This document shows positions 16,863 to 25,124 of a DNA stretch of 64,000 nucleotides, piece after piece. The notes under the pieces were generated by a model. The model saw nothing but the letters and a program-made list of their open reading frames with translations, was not told the origin of the DNA and ran no database searches. Position numbers and translations under genes: made by a program. The stretch's first letter is position 1. Every line of letters starts with the position of its first letter. This stretch comes from Stenotrophomonas maltophilia (GTDB lineage Bacteria > Pseudomonadota > Gammaproteobacteria > Xanthomonadales > Xanthomonadaceae). Location: NCBI RefSeq assembly GCF_013464485.1, contig NZ_RAUX01000019.1:59894-123893 (forward strand), read 5' to 3'.

Positions 16863-18377
16863 ATGACTTCACTGGCTCTGGGGGGCACGACCGCCGCAAA
16901 CAACAACGGCGGTCACCTGTCCGAACCGACCGATGGTTATGGACAGGCTCCCGCCGTTGGAAGCAACGATACGCCCCGACATGCTCCGTACATGCCGCGA
17001 CCGGATGTCGCAGCGCGCGAGTGGGTGCAGGACGTGCTCGCACACAGCGGGCCGATCTACCTGCGCATCGTCAATTCGCTGGAACGTACGGTGCGCCGTG
17101 GCGGTCTTGCGCCCGGCCAGCGCCTGCCCTCGCAGCGTGCCCTGGCGCAACAGCTCGGCATCGACCTGACCACGGTCACCCGCGCCTTCGATGAAGCCCG
17201 CAAGCGCGGCCTGATCGAGGCGCGTGGGCCGCAGGGCAGTTTCATTGCACCGCCCAAGGCCGGCTTCGACCAGGTGGTGGACCTGAGCATGAACGTGCCG
17301 CCGGTGCCCGATGCCGACGCGCTGGCGGAGACACTGCGCCGCGGTGCCGCCGCCGTGCTTGCGCGCAGCAATGCGCCGAACCTGATGACCTATCACCTGG
17401 GCGGCGGCAACCCCACTGATCGCCATGCGGCGGCGCGCTGGCTGCAACCGATGCTCGGCGCGGTGGACGACAACTGCCTGCTGCTGACCGAAGGCGCGCA
17501 GGTGGCGTTGGCCGCGATCCTGGTCAGCCAGGGCCGCGATGATGATGCGATCCTGTGCGATGCGCTGGTCTATCCGGGCCTGCTGCAGGCTGCAGCGGCG
17601 CTGGGACGTCGGCTGCTGCCGGTGGACGGAGACGAACACGGCATGTGCCCCGAGGCGCTGGCACGACAGGCACGCGACAGCGGCGCACGGCTGGTCTATC
17701 TCAACCCCACCTGCCAGAACCCGACCGCGCAGACGTTGCCGTTGCAGCGGCGCGAAGCGCTGGCGCGCGTGCTGGAAAGTGAAGGCCTGTTGGCGATCGA
17801 AGACGATCCGTACTGGCAGCTTGCCGAAGAGGCACCAATACCGTTGGCAACGCTGGCACCGCGCCATGTGTTCTACGTGGCTACGCTGTCGAAGGTGATC
17901 AGCCCCGGCCTGCGCACCGCGTTCGTGCAGTGCCCGAGCGCTGCGCATGCCGGGGCGATGACGGCTGCGTTGCGGGCGACCCGGTTGATGGGCCATCCGC
18001 TGGTGTCGGCGCTGGCCAGCCAGTTGTTGCTGGATGGCTCGGCACAGTCGCTGCTGGCGCAGGTACGCGGCGAGGCACGTGAGCGCACGCGCATGGCGCG
18101 GTACCTGCTGGCACCGTCGCTGCTGCAGCGTGCCGAGGGCCTGCATGCCTGGTGCCTGATACCGGCGCCGTGGACCGATGCCACCCTGGTGCGCACCGCG
18201 CAGCTGCAGGGGCTGGCGATTGCACCGTCGTCGGCGTTCTGCCCGCCCGGCGTGTCGCACCAGAACGGCGTGCGACTGTCGCTGGGGCTGGCGGCGGACC
18301 GCAGGCAGTTGGAAAGCGCGTTGCGGCGGATTGACCGGCTGTTGTTGTCGGATGCGTTGCCGGCGATCGAACGGTAG
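16863..18377 (+). CDS. Second MocR-type regulator (GntR HTH + PLP aminotransferase fold)
   Basis: MocR/PdxR/GabR-type factor of 504 residues. After about 55 low-complexity residues comes the winged helix (LAPGQRLPSQRALAQQLGID, TVTRAFDEARKRGLIEARG), then the aminotransferase fold with LNPTCQNPT, AIEDDPYW and the PLP Lys in ATLSKVISPGLRTA. It shares the recognition helix (DLTTVTRAF) and the DLSMN(I/V)PP linker with the first MocR of this region, so the two are duplicates. It is the third gene of the operon it may control. The start at 16863 is the longest; ATG at 16993 inside a shorter N-terminus is out of frame, so the long N-terminus appears real. Confidence 0.88.
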   Translation: MTSLALGGTTAANNNGGHLSEPTDGYGQAPAVGSNDTPRHAPYMPRPDVAAREWVQDVLAHSGPIYLRIVNSLERTVRRGGLAPGQRLPSQRALAQQLGIDLTTVTRAFDEARKRGLIEARGPQGSFIAPPKAGFDQVVDLSMNVPPVPDADALAETLRRGAAAVLARSNAPNLMTYHLGGGNPTDRHAAARWLQPMLGAVDDNCLLLTEGAQVALAAILVSQGRDDDAILCDALVYPGLLQAAAALGRRLLPVDGDEHGMCPEALARQARDSGARLVYLNPTCQNPTAQTLPLQRREALARVLESEGLLAIEDDPYWQLAEEAPIPLATLAPRHVFYVATLSKVISPGLRTAFVQCPSAAHAGAMTAALRATRLMGHPLVSALASQLLLDGSAQSLLAQVRGEARERTRMARYLLAPSLLQRAEGLHAWCLIPAPWTDATLVRTAQLQGLAIAPSSAFCPPGVSHQNGVRLSLGLAADRRQLESALRRIDRLLLSDALPAIER

Positions 18378-18387
18378 GTGCAAGGAA

Positions 18388-18411
18388 GTGCCAACCAAGG
18401 TTGGCACCTAC
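18388..18411. repeat. SMAG-type palindrome
   Basis: Arms GTGCCAACC and GGTTGGCAC followed by CTAC, so GTAG on the other strand. It lies between the convergent second MocR gene and a leftward membrane gene. Confidence 0.75.
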
Positions 18412-18437
18412 CAGAGTCCACCAACCGTGTGCCGGGG

Positions 18438-18824
18438 CTAGTCCTTGGTCTTGCCGCCGAAGCCAAGACGGGCCGGCCGGGCCGTCCGCAGTGGAAAGAA
18501 CAGCATGCCAATGGACACCATCTGGAACGGCGTGAACAGGAACCAGATGTTGTCGGTGCCGACCGCCAGGATGTTGAAGTCCAGATTGCCGATCCACTCC
18601 AACCGGTCCAGCACCGTCACCAGCCCTCCGATGGTCGGCACCGGTAGAACGCCGTGACCGGCCAGCAGCAATGTCGGTGTCAGCAGCCCGGCCAGGAGCG
18701 CGAAGCCGGCGCGGTACACCCAGGCATTGCCCTTCCAGTACGGCGCGCAGCGCCACATCAGTAACGCCAATGCCAGGGTCAACAACCAGGGCAACAGCCA
18801 CTGGGTAACCACCATTTCCATCAT
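18438..18824 (-). CDS. Integral membrane protein of unknown function
   Basis: Protein of 128 residues with four likely membrane segments: WLLPWLLTLALALLMWR, GFALLAGLLTPTLLLAGHG, a weaker one around the centre, and FLFTPFQMVSIGMLFFPLR. The C-terminus is basic. No family was recognised. ATG at 18824 is preferred because GGAG lies eight bases upstream; the open frame continues to 18854. It is monocistronic between convergent and divergent neighbours. Confidence 0.65.
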   Translation of the reverse strand: MMEMVVTQWLLPWLLTLALALLMWRCAPYWKGNAWVYRAGFALLAGLLTPTLLLAGHGVLPVPTIGGLVTVLDRLEWIGNLDFNILAVGTDNIWFLFTPFQMVSIGMLFFPLRTARPARLGFGGKTKD

Positions 18825-19008
18825 CGGATCGGCTCCACTGGCCAGGCATCCCACGTCGTCGATCGCACGCCCCTTACCCCTTCATCCATGATCCGGGCAT
18901 TGTTGCCGGTATGCAGGCGCACGCAAAGCCTCGCCAGCGCAAGAACTGCTAAACGCCGTGCCTGCCGATCCGCTACTGTGCCCGGCACTGGATTCGGGGA
19001 ACGGCAGG

Positions 19009-19824
19009 ATGAGCGCGGCAGGCAAGGCGGTGTGGTACATCGAAACCCATGCGGATCGACCACTGGCACTGGCCGATATCGCCGCTGCGGCGGGGCTGTC
19101 GCCGTTCCACCTGTCGCGCCTGTTCCAGGCCCGCACCGGTACCTCGGTGGTGCGCTACCTGCGCGGGCGGCGACTGACCGCGGCCGCGCAGCGGCTGGCC
19201 AACGGCGCCGGCGACATCCTGCAGGTCGCGCTGGGCGCCGGTTACACCACGCACGCGGCGTTCACCCGTGCCTTCAGCGACCAGTTCGGGCAGACACCGG
19301 AACGGGTACGCGAACAGGGCACCGACGGCCTGGCGCTGGTGCAGGCGATCCGCGTGGACGAGGCGCCCGTTGCCTGCGATGAGGCACCGCGCCTGCTCGA
19401 CACGCCCGCTTTCCAGCTGGTGGGTATCGGCATGCGGCATACCCGCGACAGCGGCGGTGCGATACCCGGACAGTGGGCGCAGCTCAACCGCGAATGGCCG
19501 ACGCCAGCACCGATCAGCTTTGGCGTGTGCTGCAACAGTGATGACGATGGCGGCTTCGACTACATCGCCGCACTGCCGGCCAGCGCGGTGCCGAGCGTAC
19601 CTGCGCACTGGCAACGCGTGGACATTCCGCCGCGTCGCTACCTGGTGGCCTGGCACGGCGGGCACATCTCGACCATCCGCTCGACCTGGTTCTGGTTGCT
19701 GGATCACTACCTGCCCGGCTCCGGCCTCAGCCTGGCCGATGCGCCCGATCTGGAACGCTACGACATGCGTTTCGATGAGCACAGCGGCAACGGCGGCGTG
19801 GAACTCTGGCTGCCGGTCGAATGA
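19009..19824 (+). CDS. AraC-family regulator with GyrI-like effector domain
   Basis: Transcription factor of 271 residues. The N-terminal ~100 residues hold the two AraC helix-turn-helix motifs (LALADIAAAAGLSPFHLSRL and ILQVALGAGYTTHAAFTRAF, followed by FGQTPERVR). The C-terminal part, from FQLVGIGMRHTRD onward, has the GyrI/effector-binding layout seen in Rob and SoxS-like proteins of the AraC-GyrI type, with the late strand DMRFDEHSG and ending VELWLPV. Such domains bind hydrophobic drugs or lipids. ATG at 19009 is preceded by GGGA eight bases upstream. The VOC gene that follows about 100 bases later may be its target; that is inferred from position. Confidence 0.87.
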   Translation: MSAAGKAVWYIETHADRPLALADIAAAAGLSPFHLSRLFQARTGTSVVRYLRGRRLTAAAQRLANGAGDILQVALGAGYTTHAAFTRAFSDQFGQTPERVREQGTDGLALVQAIRVDEAPVACDEAPRLLDTPAFQLVGIGMRHTRDSGGAIPGQWAQLNREWPTPAPISFGVCCNSDDDGGFDYIAALPASAVPSVPAHWQRVDIPPRRYLVAWHGGHISTIRSTWFWLLDHYLPGSGLSLADAPDLERYDMRFDEHSGNGGVELWLPVE

Positions 19825-19929
19825 TCTTCGACCGCGGCACCCACCGTAACGAATCGTTGCGCCTGCGGTGACACCCACGCAATCCCGCCAGGTCTACACT
19901 CGGTGCGTGCGTTCCATGGAGGATCGATC

Positions 19930-20601
19930 ATGCGCCTGTTGCACCTCACGCTGCCGGTATCCGATGTCGGTACCGTGGCCAGCTACTTCCACGATGTGCT
20001 GCAGCAGCGCGTGGTCGGCAACCATGTGCACATCGGCTGGAGCACGATCGAACTGCAACCCGCGGAAGATCGTCCGGTCGGCGGCGTACACCTGGCCTTC
20101 AACGTACCGGACAACCGCTTCGGCGAAGCGATGGCCTGGTTGCGCGAACGCACGCCGTTGCAGCGCAATCCTGCCGGACTGGACTACTTCGCACTGGAAA
20201 GCAGCTGGCAGTCGCAGTCGGTGTACTTCACCGGCCCTGACGGCCTGATCCTGGAACTGATCGGCCGCCGCCGCTTGCCTGCCGGTACGCGCACGGGTCC
20301 ATTCCATGGCAGCGAGCTGGCCTGCCTGAGCGAAGTCGGCCTGCCAAGCCGCGATGTCGATGCCGTGCGTGAGCTGGCCAGCCAGCGCTTCGGCCTGCAG
20401 CCGATCAGCCCGCCTTCGGCCCAGTTCGCACCGATGGGCGATGACGAAGGCCTGCTGATCGTGGTTGCTGCCGACCGCCGCTGGTTCCCGGAACAGAAGG
20501 ACCTGCCGCGTGCACAGGGGCTGCAGCTTCACGTCAGCGATGTGGCCGGCCCGGGTGTTGTGGAAGACGTTGCGCTGGGATGGCGGGTACAGGCAGCCTG
20601 A
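19930..20601 (+). CDS. VOC-superfamily protein (glyoxalase/dioxygenase fold)
   Basis: Soluble protein of 223 residues with two vicinal-oxygen-chelate modules: LLHLTLPVSDVGTVASYFHD with QSVYFTGPDGLILELIGR, and SELACLSEVGLPSRDVDAVR with QGLQLHVSDV. The first module has the Glu in ILELIG, a typical metal ligand position. The second is degenerate. GGAGG lies eight bases before ATG at 19930. Family members include glyoxalases, extradiol dioxygenases and antibiotic-binding proteins; the activity here is unknown. It follows the AraC-GyrI regulator on the same strand and ends one base from the convergent TPM gene. Confidence 0.83.
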   Translation: MRLLHLTLPVSDVGTVASYFHDVLQQRVVGNHVHIGWSTIELQPAEDRPVGGVHLAFNVPDNRFGEAMAWLRERTPLQRNPAGLDYFALESSWQSQSVYFTGPDGLILELIGRRRLPAGTRTGPFHGSELACLSEVGLPSRDVDAVRELASQRFGLQPISPPSAQFAPMGDDEGLLIVVAADRRWFPEQKDLPRAQGLQLHVSDVAGPGVVEDVALGWRVQAA

Positions 20602-20602
20602 C

Positions 20603-22009
20603 CTACCAGCTTCCCGACGCACCACCGCCGCCGCTGCGGCCACCGCCCCCGGACCAGCTGCTGGAACTGCTCGAAGATGAACTTGACGACGAGCTGCTGG
20701 ACGCGCTGCGGCTGCCACCGGATGAACTTCGGCCGCTGCGTACCTTCTCACCAGGCAGCATGGTGAAGATCCAGGCGAAGTACAGCACGAGCGTGCCGGC
20801 GCTCCACCCGATCATTGCTGCAAGGTGCGCTTCCGGGGCGGCCCGATCAATGGCCAGCAGTGCGAAGAGCGCGTAGCCGGCGGTCAGCAGCAACAGTACT
20901 GCGAACCTCACCCCGAAGCTGCTGCGGTCCTTGTGCCAGCGTGCACGGCAGGCCTGTACGAGGAAGAACACCAGCATGGCCACGATTCCCACCGCCAGGT
21001 CCAGCAACGTGTGCAGGGCCAGACTGGGCGGCAACTGGCCACGCAGCAGCATCACCACGAAGAACCCCGAACTGACCCCGAGCAGGCCGAGCAGCACTAC
21101 GCGCACACCCCGGCTGCGGCGCCAGCACCAGCCGAGCAGGCTCGCCACCGGTACGCACAACGCCAGCACGATGCAGAGCGCTGCCAGCGCCTGGCGTGGC
21201 GCCCATGAAGCCGCCGCCAGCACGCCCGCGGCCACGACTGCCGTCACCAGCACGGGGCGCGCCCAGGCCGGAAGCCGTTTCGGGCGCCCCTGCTGCGCCG
21301 CCACCGCGCGCGGTGCTCCCTGCCGGCGCTCGCGGTGCCTGCGCGCGAAGTCGTCCGGCGTCCTGGCCGTCGGCCGCGAACGCGGTGAACGCCACAGGCC
21401 CGCAAGGAAGCCGGCCAGCAGCGTCAGCGCAACCACCGAGTCCGCGCTGCGCCAATCGGCCGGCAGCACGTTGCGCATCGACGGCTCTTCCCACGCCGGC
21501 AGTTCCTCGCCGTCGATCAGCGCGATCACGACCTTGGTTCCATCCAGCAGGCCCTGGTCAAGGTCGCCCTGGCGGAAACGCGGCACGATCGCATTGTCGA
21601 TGATGCGGGCAGCATAGGCATCGGGAATCGCGCCCTCCAGGCCGTAGCCGGTCTGGATGCGGACACGGCGGTCCTGCACGGCCACAAGCAGCAGCACGCC
21701 ATCATCGACGCCTTCGCGGCCCAGCTGCCACTGCTCGAACACCCGCTGCGCATAGGCCTCGATACCCTCGTCGCCAACACGATCGACCACCAGCACCTGC
21801 AGTTGCGCACCAGTGCGTGCCTGCAGCTGCAATGCCTGCGTACGCAGGGCGTCGCGGGTATCCGCCGACAGTGCATTGACGGTGTCCACCACCGGATCAT
21901 CCAGCGCAGGTACTGCGGCTGCAGCCATCACCATCATCGGCAACAGGCACAGCAGTATCAGCCGCCATGCCATGCTCCATGTGCACCTCGCCCTGCGCGA
22001 CATGCTCAT
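20603..22009 (-). CDS. TPM-domain membrane protein with Ser- and Gly-rich tail
   Basis: Protein of 468 residues. A signal peptide is followed by a TPM domain (residues about 35-165; VVDTVNALSADTRDALRTQ, VLVVDRVGDEGIEAYAQRVF, GREGVDDGVLLLVAVQDRR, IDNAIVPRFRQGDLDQGLLD), which should lie in the periplasm. About five membrane helices follow. The C-terminus has 15 serines in a row and then Gly repeats ending in GGGGASGSW, a tail typical of YgcG-type TPM proteins. The serine codons are mixed, so the tract is kept by selection rather than slippage. It is coupled by a 4-base overlap (ATGA) to the upstream M3 peptidase gene. Confidence 0.85.
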   Translation of the reverse strand: MSMSRRARCTWSMAWRLILLCLLPMMVMAAAAVPALDDPVVDTVNALSADTRDALRTQALQLQARTGAQLQVLVVDRVGDEGIEAYAQRVFEQWQLGREGVDDGVLLLVAVQDRRVRIQTGYGLEGAIPDAYAARIIDNAIVPRFRQGDLDQGLLDGTKVVIALIDGEELPAWEEPSMRNVLPADWRSADSVVALTLLAGFLAGLWRSPRSRPTARTPDDFARRHRERRQGAPRAVAAQQGRPKRLPAWARPVLVTAVVAAGVLAAASWAPRQALAALCIVLALCVPVASLLGWCWRRSRGVRVVLLGLLGVSSGFFVVMLLRGQLPPSLALHTLLDLAVGIVAMLVFFLVQACRARWHKDRSSFGVRFAVLLLLTAGYALFALLAIDRAAPEAHLAAMIGWSAGTLVLYFAWIFTMLPGEKVRSGRSSSGGSRSASSSSSSSSSSSSSSSWSGGGGRSGGGGASGSW

Positions 22010-23847
22010 GCGCCCTGCCCTCGCTCGATCCGTGCGTGCAGGGCCTGCAGCCGCGCGGCCAACTGGTTGAATACCTGCATATCGGCATCCACCAGTGCCG
22101 GCCAGTCCGGCGCATGCCCCAGCAGCTGCGCCACCTGCTCGCTCGGCGCGCGATCGAAGCCTTCACCCAGCACAGCGAGATAGCGCTCCCGGAACCCTTG
22201 CGGGTCACGCTGGTCCTGCACATAGAGCTGCACTGCCAGCAGCCCTGCGTACAGGTAATTCACCAGGTAGTTCGGGTCGTCATACATCAGGCGCTTGACG
22301 ATCCAGCCGCTACGCAGCTGCGGATAGCGGTCCGGTTGCTGGCCGAAACGCGCCAGCACCCGGCCGGTCAGCGCGTCCAGGTCGTCGGCGGTGCCCAGCG
22401 TGCCAGCAGCCACGCCCTGGTAGATGGATTGCTCTAGCTGCGCTTCCTCTGACGAGGTGAACAGCTGCATCACCATGTCGTCCAGCAGCGACTTCAGGTA
22501 GTAGGCCTTTGCTCGGGGATCCTCTGCCTGCTGGTACAGCTGGTCGCGGAAGCGCAGTTCGTTGTAGATGGCGAACGCCTCGGTCAGCCATTGGCTGCCG
22601 TTGCGCTGCAGCGGTGACGCATGGCCACGCTGCATCCACTCACCATGCATCGCGTGGCCCGCTTCGTGCGCGATCTCGACGTCGCTTTCCAGATCCCCGC
22701 TGCGTACACCGACGAACAGCATCGCCGGCCTGTCCGGCGCGTTCATCGGAAACGCATCCTGGCTGCGATTGCCGCGTTCGGTGGCCAGGTCCATCCGGTG
22801 GTTGGCCGGATCAAGCAGCGCGCGCAGTTCGGCGACGTAGGCCGGCCCCAGATGCTGCATTGCGTCGGCGGCGGTGTCGCGCAGCTGCGCCAGCGACAGC
22901 ACCGGCGGCGTGTAACCGGCATCGGGCACCGTGGTGTCCCAGAGCTGCGGCGCATCGATACCGGAACGCACGGCGTGGCGCAGCAGCATGTCCTGGTAGG
23001 CGCGGCGATCGTCTGCGTGACGTTCGATCGCCACCAGCGTCGCGTCCACGGCCGATGCATCCAGGCCCATGCGCTGATAGCCCCGTGCCGGTGCGGAGCC
23101 GTCGCCCTGCAGACGCGCGGCAGCATCGTTCACCTGCACCAGGCCGAGCAGGACCGAGGCCATCGGCTCCCGGCGCGACTGCAGGCCCTGCCAATAGCCC
23201 TTCCAACCAGCTTCACGCAGCGCTCGGTCGGGATGCTGGGCCAGTGCCTGCTTGTCGCCTCCTGTGTCCCAGCGTCGTCCTTCGCGTTCGATCTGCGGGT
23301 ACTCTGCACTGCGCAGGATCTGCCCGCGCAGGCGCGCAAAGCTGTCCAGTGCCGGATCGGCCAGCGCTTCCACGGCCTCATCCAGCGCATCGTTGGCCGG
23401 GGTGGCGACGTCCTTCAGCGCACGCGCACGCAGGAATGCATACGGCGCGGTCCACGCCGCGTCCGCCGGCGCCTCACGCAGCGCAGCGCGGCCGCTGAGG
23501 GCAATGCGGCCGCACAGCCCCATCACCTGATCCAGCGCCTGCGCCGGGCGGTGATCACGCGCGTTGCGGGCAGCCTGCAGGTGCAGGTAGCTGTGATGGC
23601 GCAGGCACTGCGCCTCCAGTGCCTCGGCCTGCTGAAAGCGTTCCTCCGGCGTGATACCTGCCGCACGCTGCAGGGCGTCCGCGTGCTTGGCCAGCACGTC
23701 CCGCGCGGCCTGTTCGGCTGCCGCATCGGCGAAGTAGGCGCGGTCATCGGCATGTGCCGACTCGGCCCGGGCACCGCTGAAAGGTGACATCGCCAGCATT
23801 GCGGCAATGGCGGCGTTGGTGATGGTATGCATCCTGCGAGCCTGCAT
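22006..23847 (-). CDS. Exported M3-family metallopeptidase
   Basis: Zinc peptidase of 613 residues. The zinc motif HEAGH lies near residue 391 in the sequence EIAHEAGHAMHGEWMQ, and the third ligand Glu in QWLTEAFAIYNE about 25 residues later, as in M3 oligopeptidases (thimet/oligoendopeptidase type). A signal peptide (HTITNAAIAAMLAMSPFSG, cleavage after ARA) directs it to the periplasm, unlike the cytoplasmic OpdA/Dcp relatives. The rest is almost all helical, and the C-terminal MYDDPNYLVNYLYAGLLA fits oligoendopeptidase F. ATG at 23847 has GGGAG six bases upstream; the open frame continues far upstream but without signal-peptide sense. Its stop overlaps the TPM gene start. Confidence 0.87.
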   Translation of the reverse strand: MQARRMHTITNAAIAAMLAMSPFSGARAESAHADDRAYFADAAAEQAARDVLAKHADALQRAAGITPEERFQQAEALEAQCLRHHSYLHLQAARNARDHRPAQALDQVMGLCGRIALSGRAALREAPADAAWTAPYAFLRARALKDVATPANDALDEAVEALADPALDSFARLRGQILRSAEYPQIEREGRRWDTGGDKQALAQHPDRALREAGWKGYWQGLQSRREPMASVLLGLVQVNDAAARLQGDGSAPARGYQRMGLDASAVDATLVAIERHADDRRAYQDMLLRHAVRSGIDAPQLWDTTVPDAGYTPPVLSLAQLRDTAADAMQHLGPAYVAELRALLDPANHRMDLATERGNRSQDAFPMNAPDRPAMLFVGVRSGDLESDVEIAHEAGHAMHGEWMQRGHASPLQRNGSQWLTEAFAIYNELRFRDQLYQQAEDPRAKAYYLKSLLDDMVMQLFTSSEEAQLEQSIYQGVAAGTLGTADDLDALTGRVLARFGQQPDRYPQLRSGWIVKRLMYDDPNYLVNYLYAGLLAVQLYVQDQRDPQGFRERYLAVLGEGFDRAPSEQVAQLLGHAPDWPALVDADMQVFNQLAARLQALHARIERGQGA

Positions 23848-24015
23848 CGGCGTCTCCCTGCCTGTACCAGGCCCCGAGCCTAGCAGGCACCGCTCCGCCG
23901 TGCCTGTGCCGGATCGGGTATCGGATCGACGCAGGGGCTCATCCTGAATCCAATCCAGTCGCCCCATGCCACCGCGCACCCTACAATTCCCGCACTCTGC
24001 CTGTCCGGGAATGCC

Positions 24016-24642
24016 ATGCGTCGCCTCCTGCTCCTGATCGGCCTGCTGCTGCCCACCCTGTGGCCGACCGTGGCGTTGGCCATCGATGTCCACGAGGGCG
24101 ACCTGCTGTTCGTCACCGCCGGCCACAGCGGCCTCAGTGCGGCCATCGACGATGCCACCGGCACGCAGGACGCGCCCAGCTTCGATCACGTGGCGTTGGT
24201 CGCCGTCGCGCCGAAGGGCTGGGAGGTCCTGCACGCGGACGAGAAGGGATCGCGCCGGCAATCGCTGGTCGAGTTCCGCCAGGACGCGCGTGCCAAGCAG
24301 CGGCAGATCGTGGTCTATCGCCTGCGCGCGCCGCAGCAGACGGCCATCAAGGACGCTGTCGCGACCGCGCGCACGATGCTGGGCAAGCCTTACAACACGT
24401 CGTATGTGTTGAGCGAGGACAGCTACTACTGCTCGGACTTCATCGAGCGTGCGTTCCGTGCGCACCACGTGTTCGCGTTGCAGCCGATGAACTTCCGCAA
24501 CCCGCAGACCGGGCAGATCGCCCAGCACTGGGTCGATCTCTACCGCGGCATGGGCATGGACGTGCCGCAGGATCAGCCCGGCACCAATCCGAACGACATG
24601 TCGGCGGCGCCGGTGCTGCAGCGTATCGGCGTGCTGGAATAA
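24016..24642 (+). CDS. YiiX/YebB-like permuted NlpC/P60 cysteine hydrolase (C92 type)
   Basis: Exported hydrolase of 208 residues with a signal peptide ending at VALA-IDVHE. The permuted papain-like fold is shown by His in SFDHVALVAV (with the segment VHEGDLLFVTAG before it) and, later, the catalytic Cys in SYYCSDFIERAF. The order His before Cys is the mark of the YaeF/YiiX group. Known members cleave lipid-amide or peptide bonds; the substrate here is open. The gene is divergent from the M3 peptidase gene and followed by a clear hairpin terminator. Confidence 0.82.
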   Translation: MRRLLLLIGLLLPTLWPTVALAIDVHEGDLLFVTAGHSGLSAAIDDATGTQDAPSFDHVALVAVAPKGWEVLHADEKGSRRQSLVEFRQDARAKQRQIVVYRLRAPQQTAIKDAVATARTMLGKPYNTSYVLSEDSYYCSDFIERAFRAHHVFALQPMNFRNPQTGQIAQHWVDLYRGMGMDVPQDQPGTNPNDMSAAPVLQRIGVLE

Positions 24643-24645
24643 GCA

Positions 24646-24668
24646 AAGCCCCGCACGGGGCGGGGCTT
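24646..24668. terminator. Bidirectional hairpin terminator
   Basis: AAGCCCCG and CGGGGCTT arms with a 7-base loop, placed between the convergent hydrolase gene (stop at 24642) and the small Gln-rich gene (stop at 24697). The flanking A and T bases let it act in both directions, although U-runs are short. Confidence 0.7.
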
Positions 24669-24696
24669 CGCCGGTCACGTTGCACGCGCAACGCGG

Positions 24697-24852
24697 TCAT
24701 TCTTCTTCGTCGTGGCCGCCCTGCTGCTGGTTCTGGTTGCGCTTCTGCTGTTCCTGCTGCTGTTGCTGCTGCTGGTCGCGGCCCTGCTGCTGATCCTGCT
24801 GGTTCTGCTGGCCCTGCTGCTTCTGGTTCGGGTTCTGGTTCTGCTGTGCCAT
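24697..24852 (-). CDS. 51-residue Gln/Asn-rich protein
   Basis: Tiny soluble protein of 51 residues, more than half Gln, with Asn, Gly and a charged end GGHDEEE. No hydrophobic residue beyond the start Met and Ala is present, so it is intrinsically disordered. ATG at 24852 has GGAG eight bases upstream, and a hairpin terminator follows the stop, so it looks like a real transcription unit, although the frame stays open upstream to 25173. The composition is prion-like or similar to stress-linked low-complexity proteins. The function is unknown. The codons vary between CAG and CAA only slightly, so slippage-driven growth is possible. Confidence 0.65.
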   Translation of the reverse strand: MAQQNQNPNQKQQGQQNQQDQQQGRDQQQQQQQEQQKRNQNQQQGGHDEEE

Positions 24853-25124
24853 GTCCGATCTCCAAAGCCACTCGCGGAATGCGGTGGACGGGGCCATCGT
24901 CTGCAGCCATTGGTTAATCACGCGTGGGTGGGCGGCTACATCTGTGTGTACGCCTGTGGATGAACGCGCAGAAGCCCTTGTGGCACAAGCGGCTGAAGGA
25001 TTCATGCGGGTTCGGCATGTGCTCATGCCATGGTCAGCGTGACGCGCATTCATGGCGTTCGCTGCTGGAAACATGCGCTGAACGTGGCTGGCGCCCTGAT
25101 CCTGCGCGGGCGCGAGCCCAGCAC

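Noticed and set aside
24712-24963. Plus-strand frame coding for a poly-Leu hydrophobic peptide that could be a membrane toxin
   Set aside because: It is the mirror of the Gln-rich gene (CAG read as CTG). No Shine-Dalgarno or promoter supports it, and it crosses the minus-strand start region.
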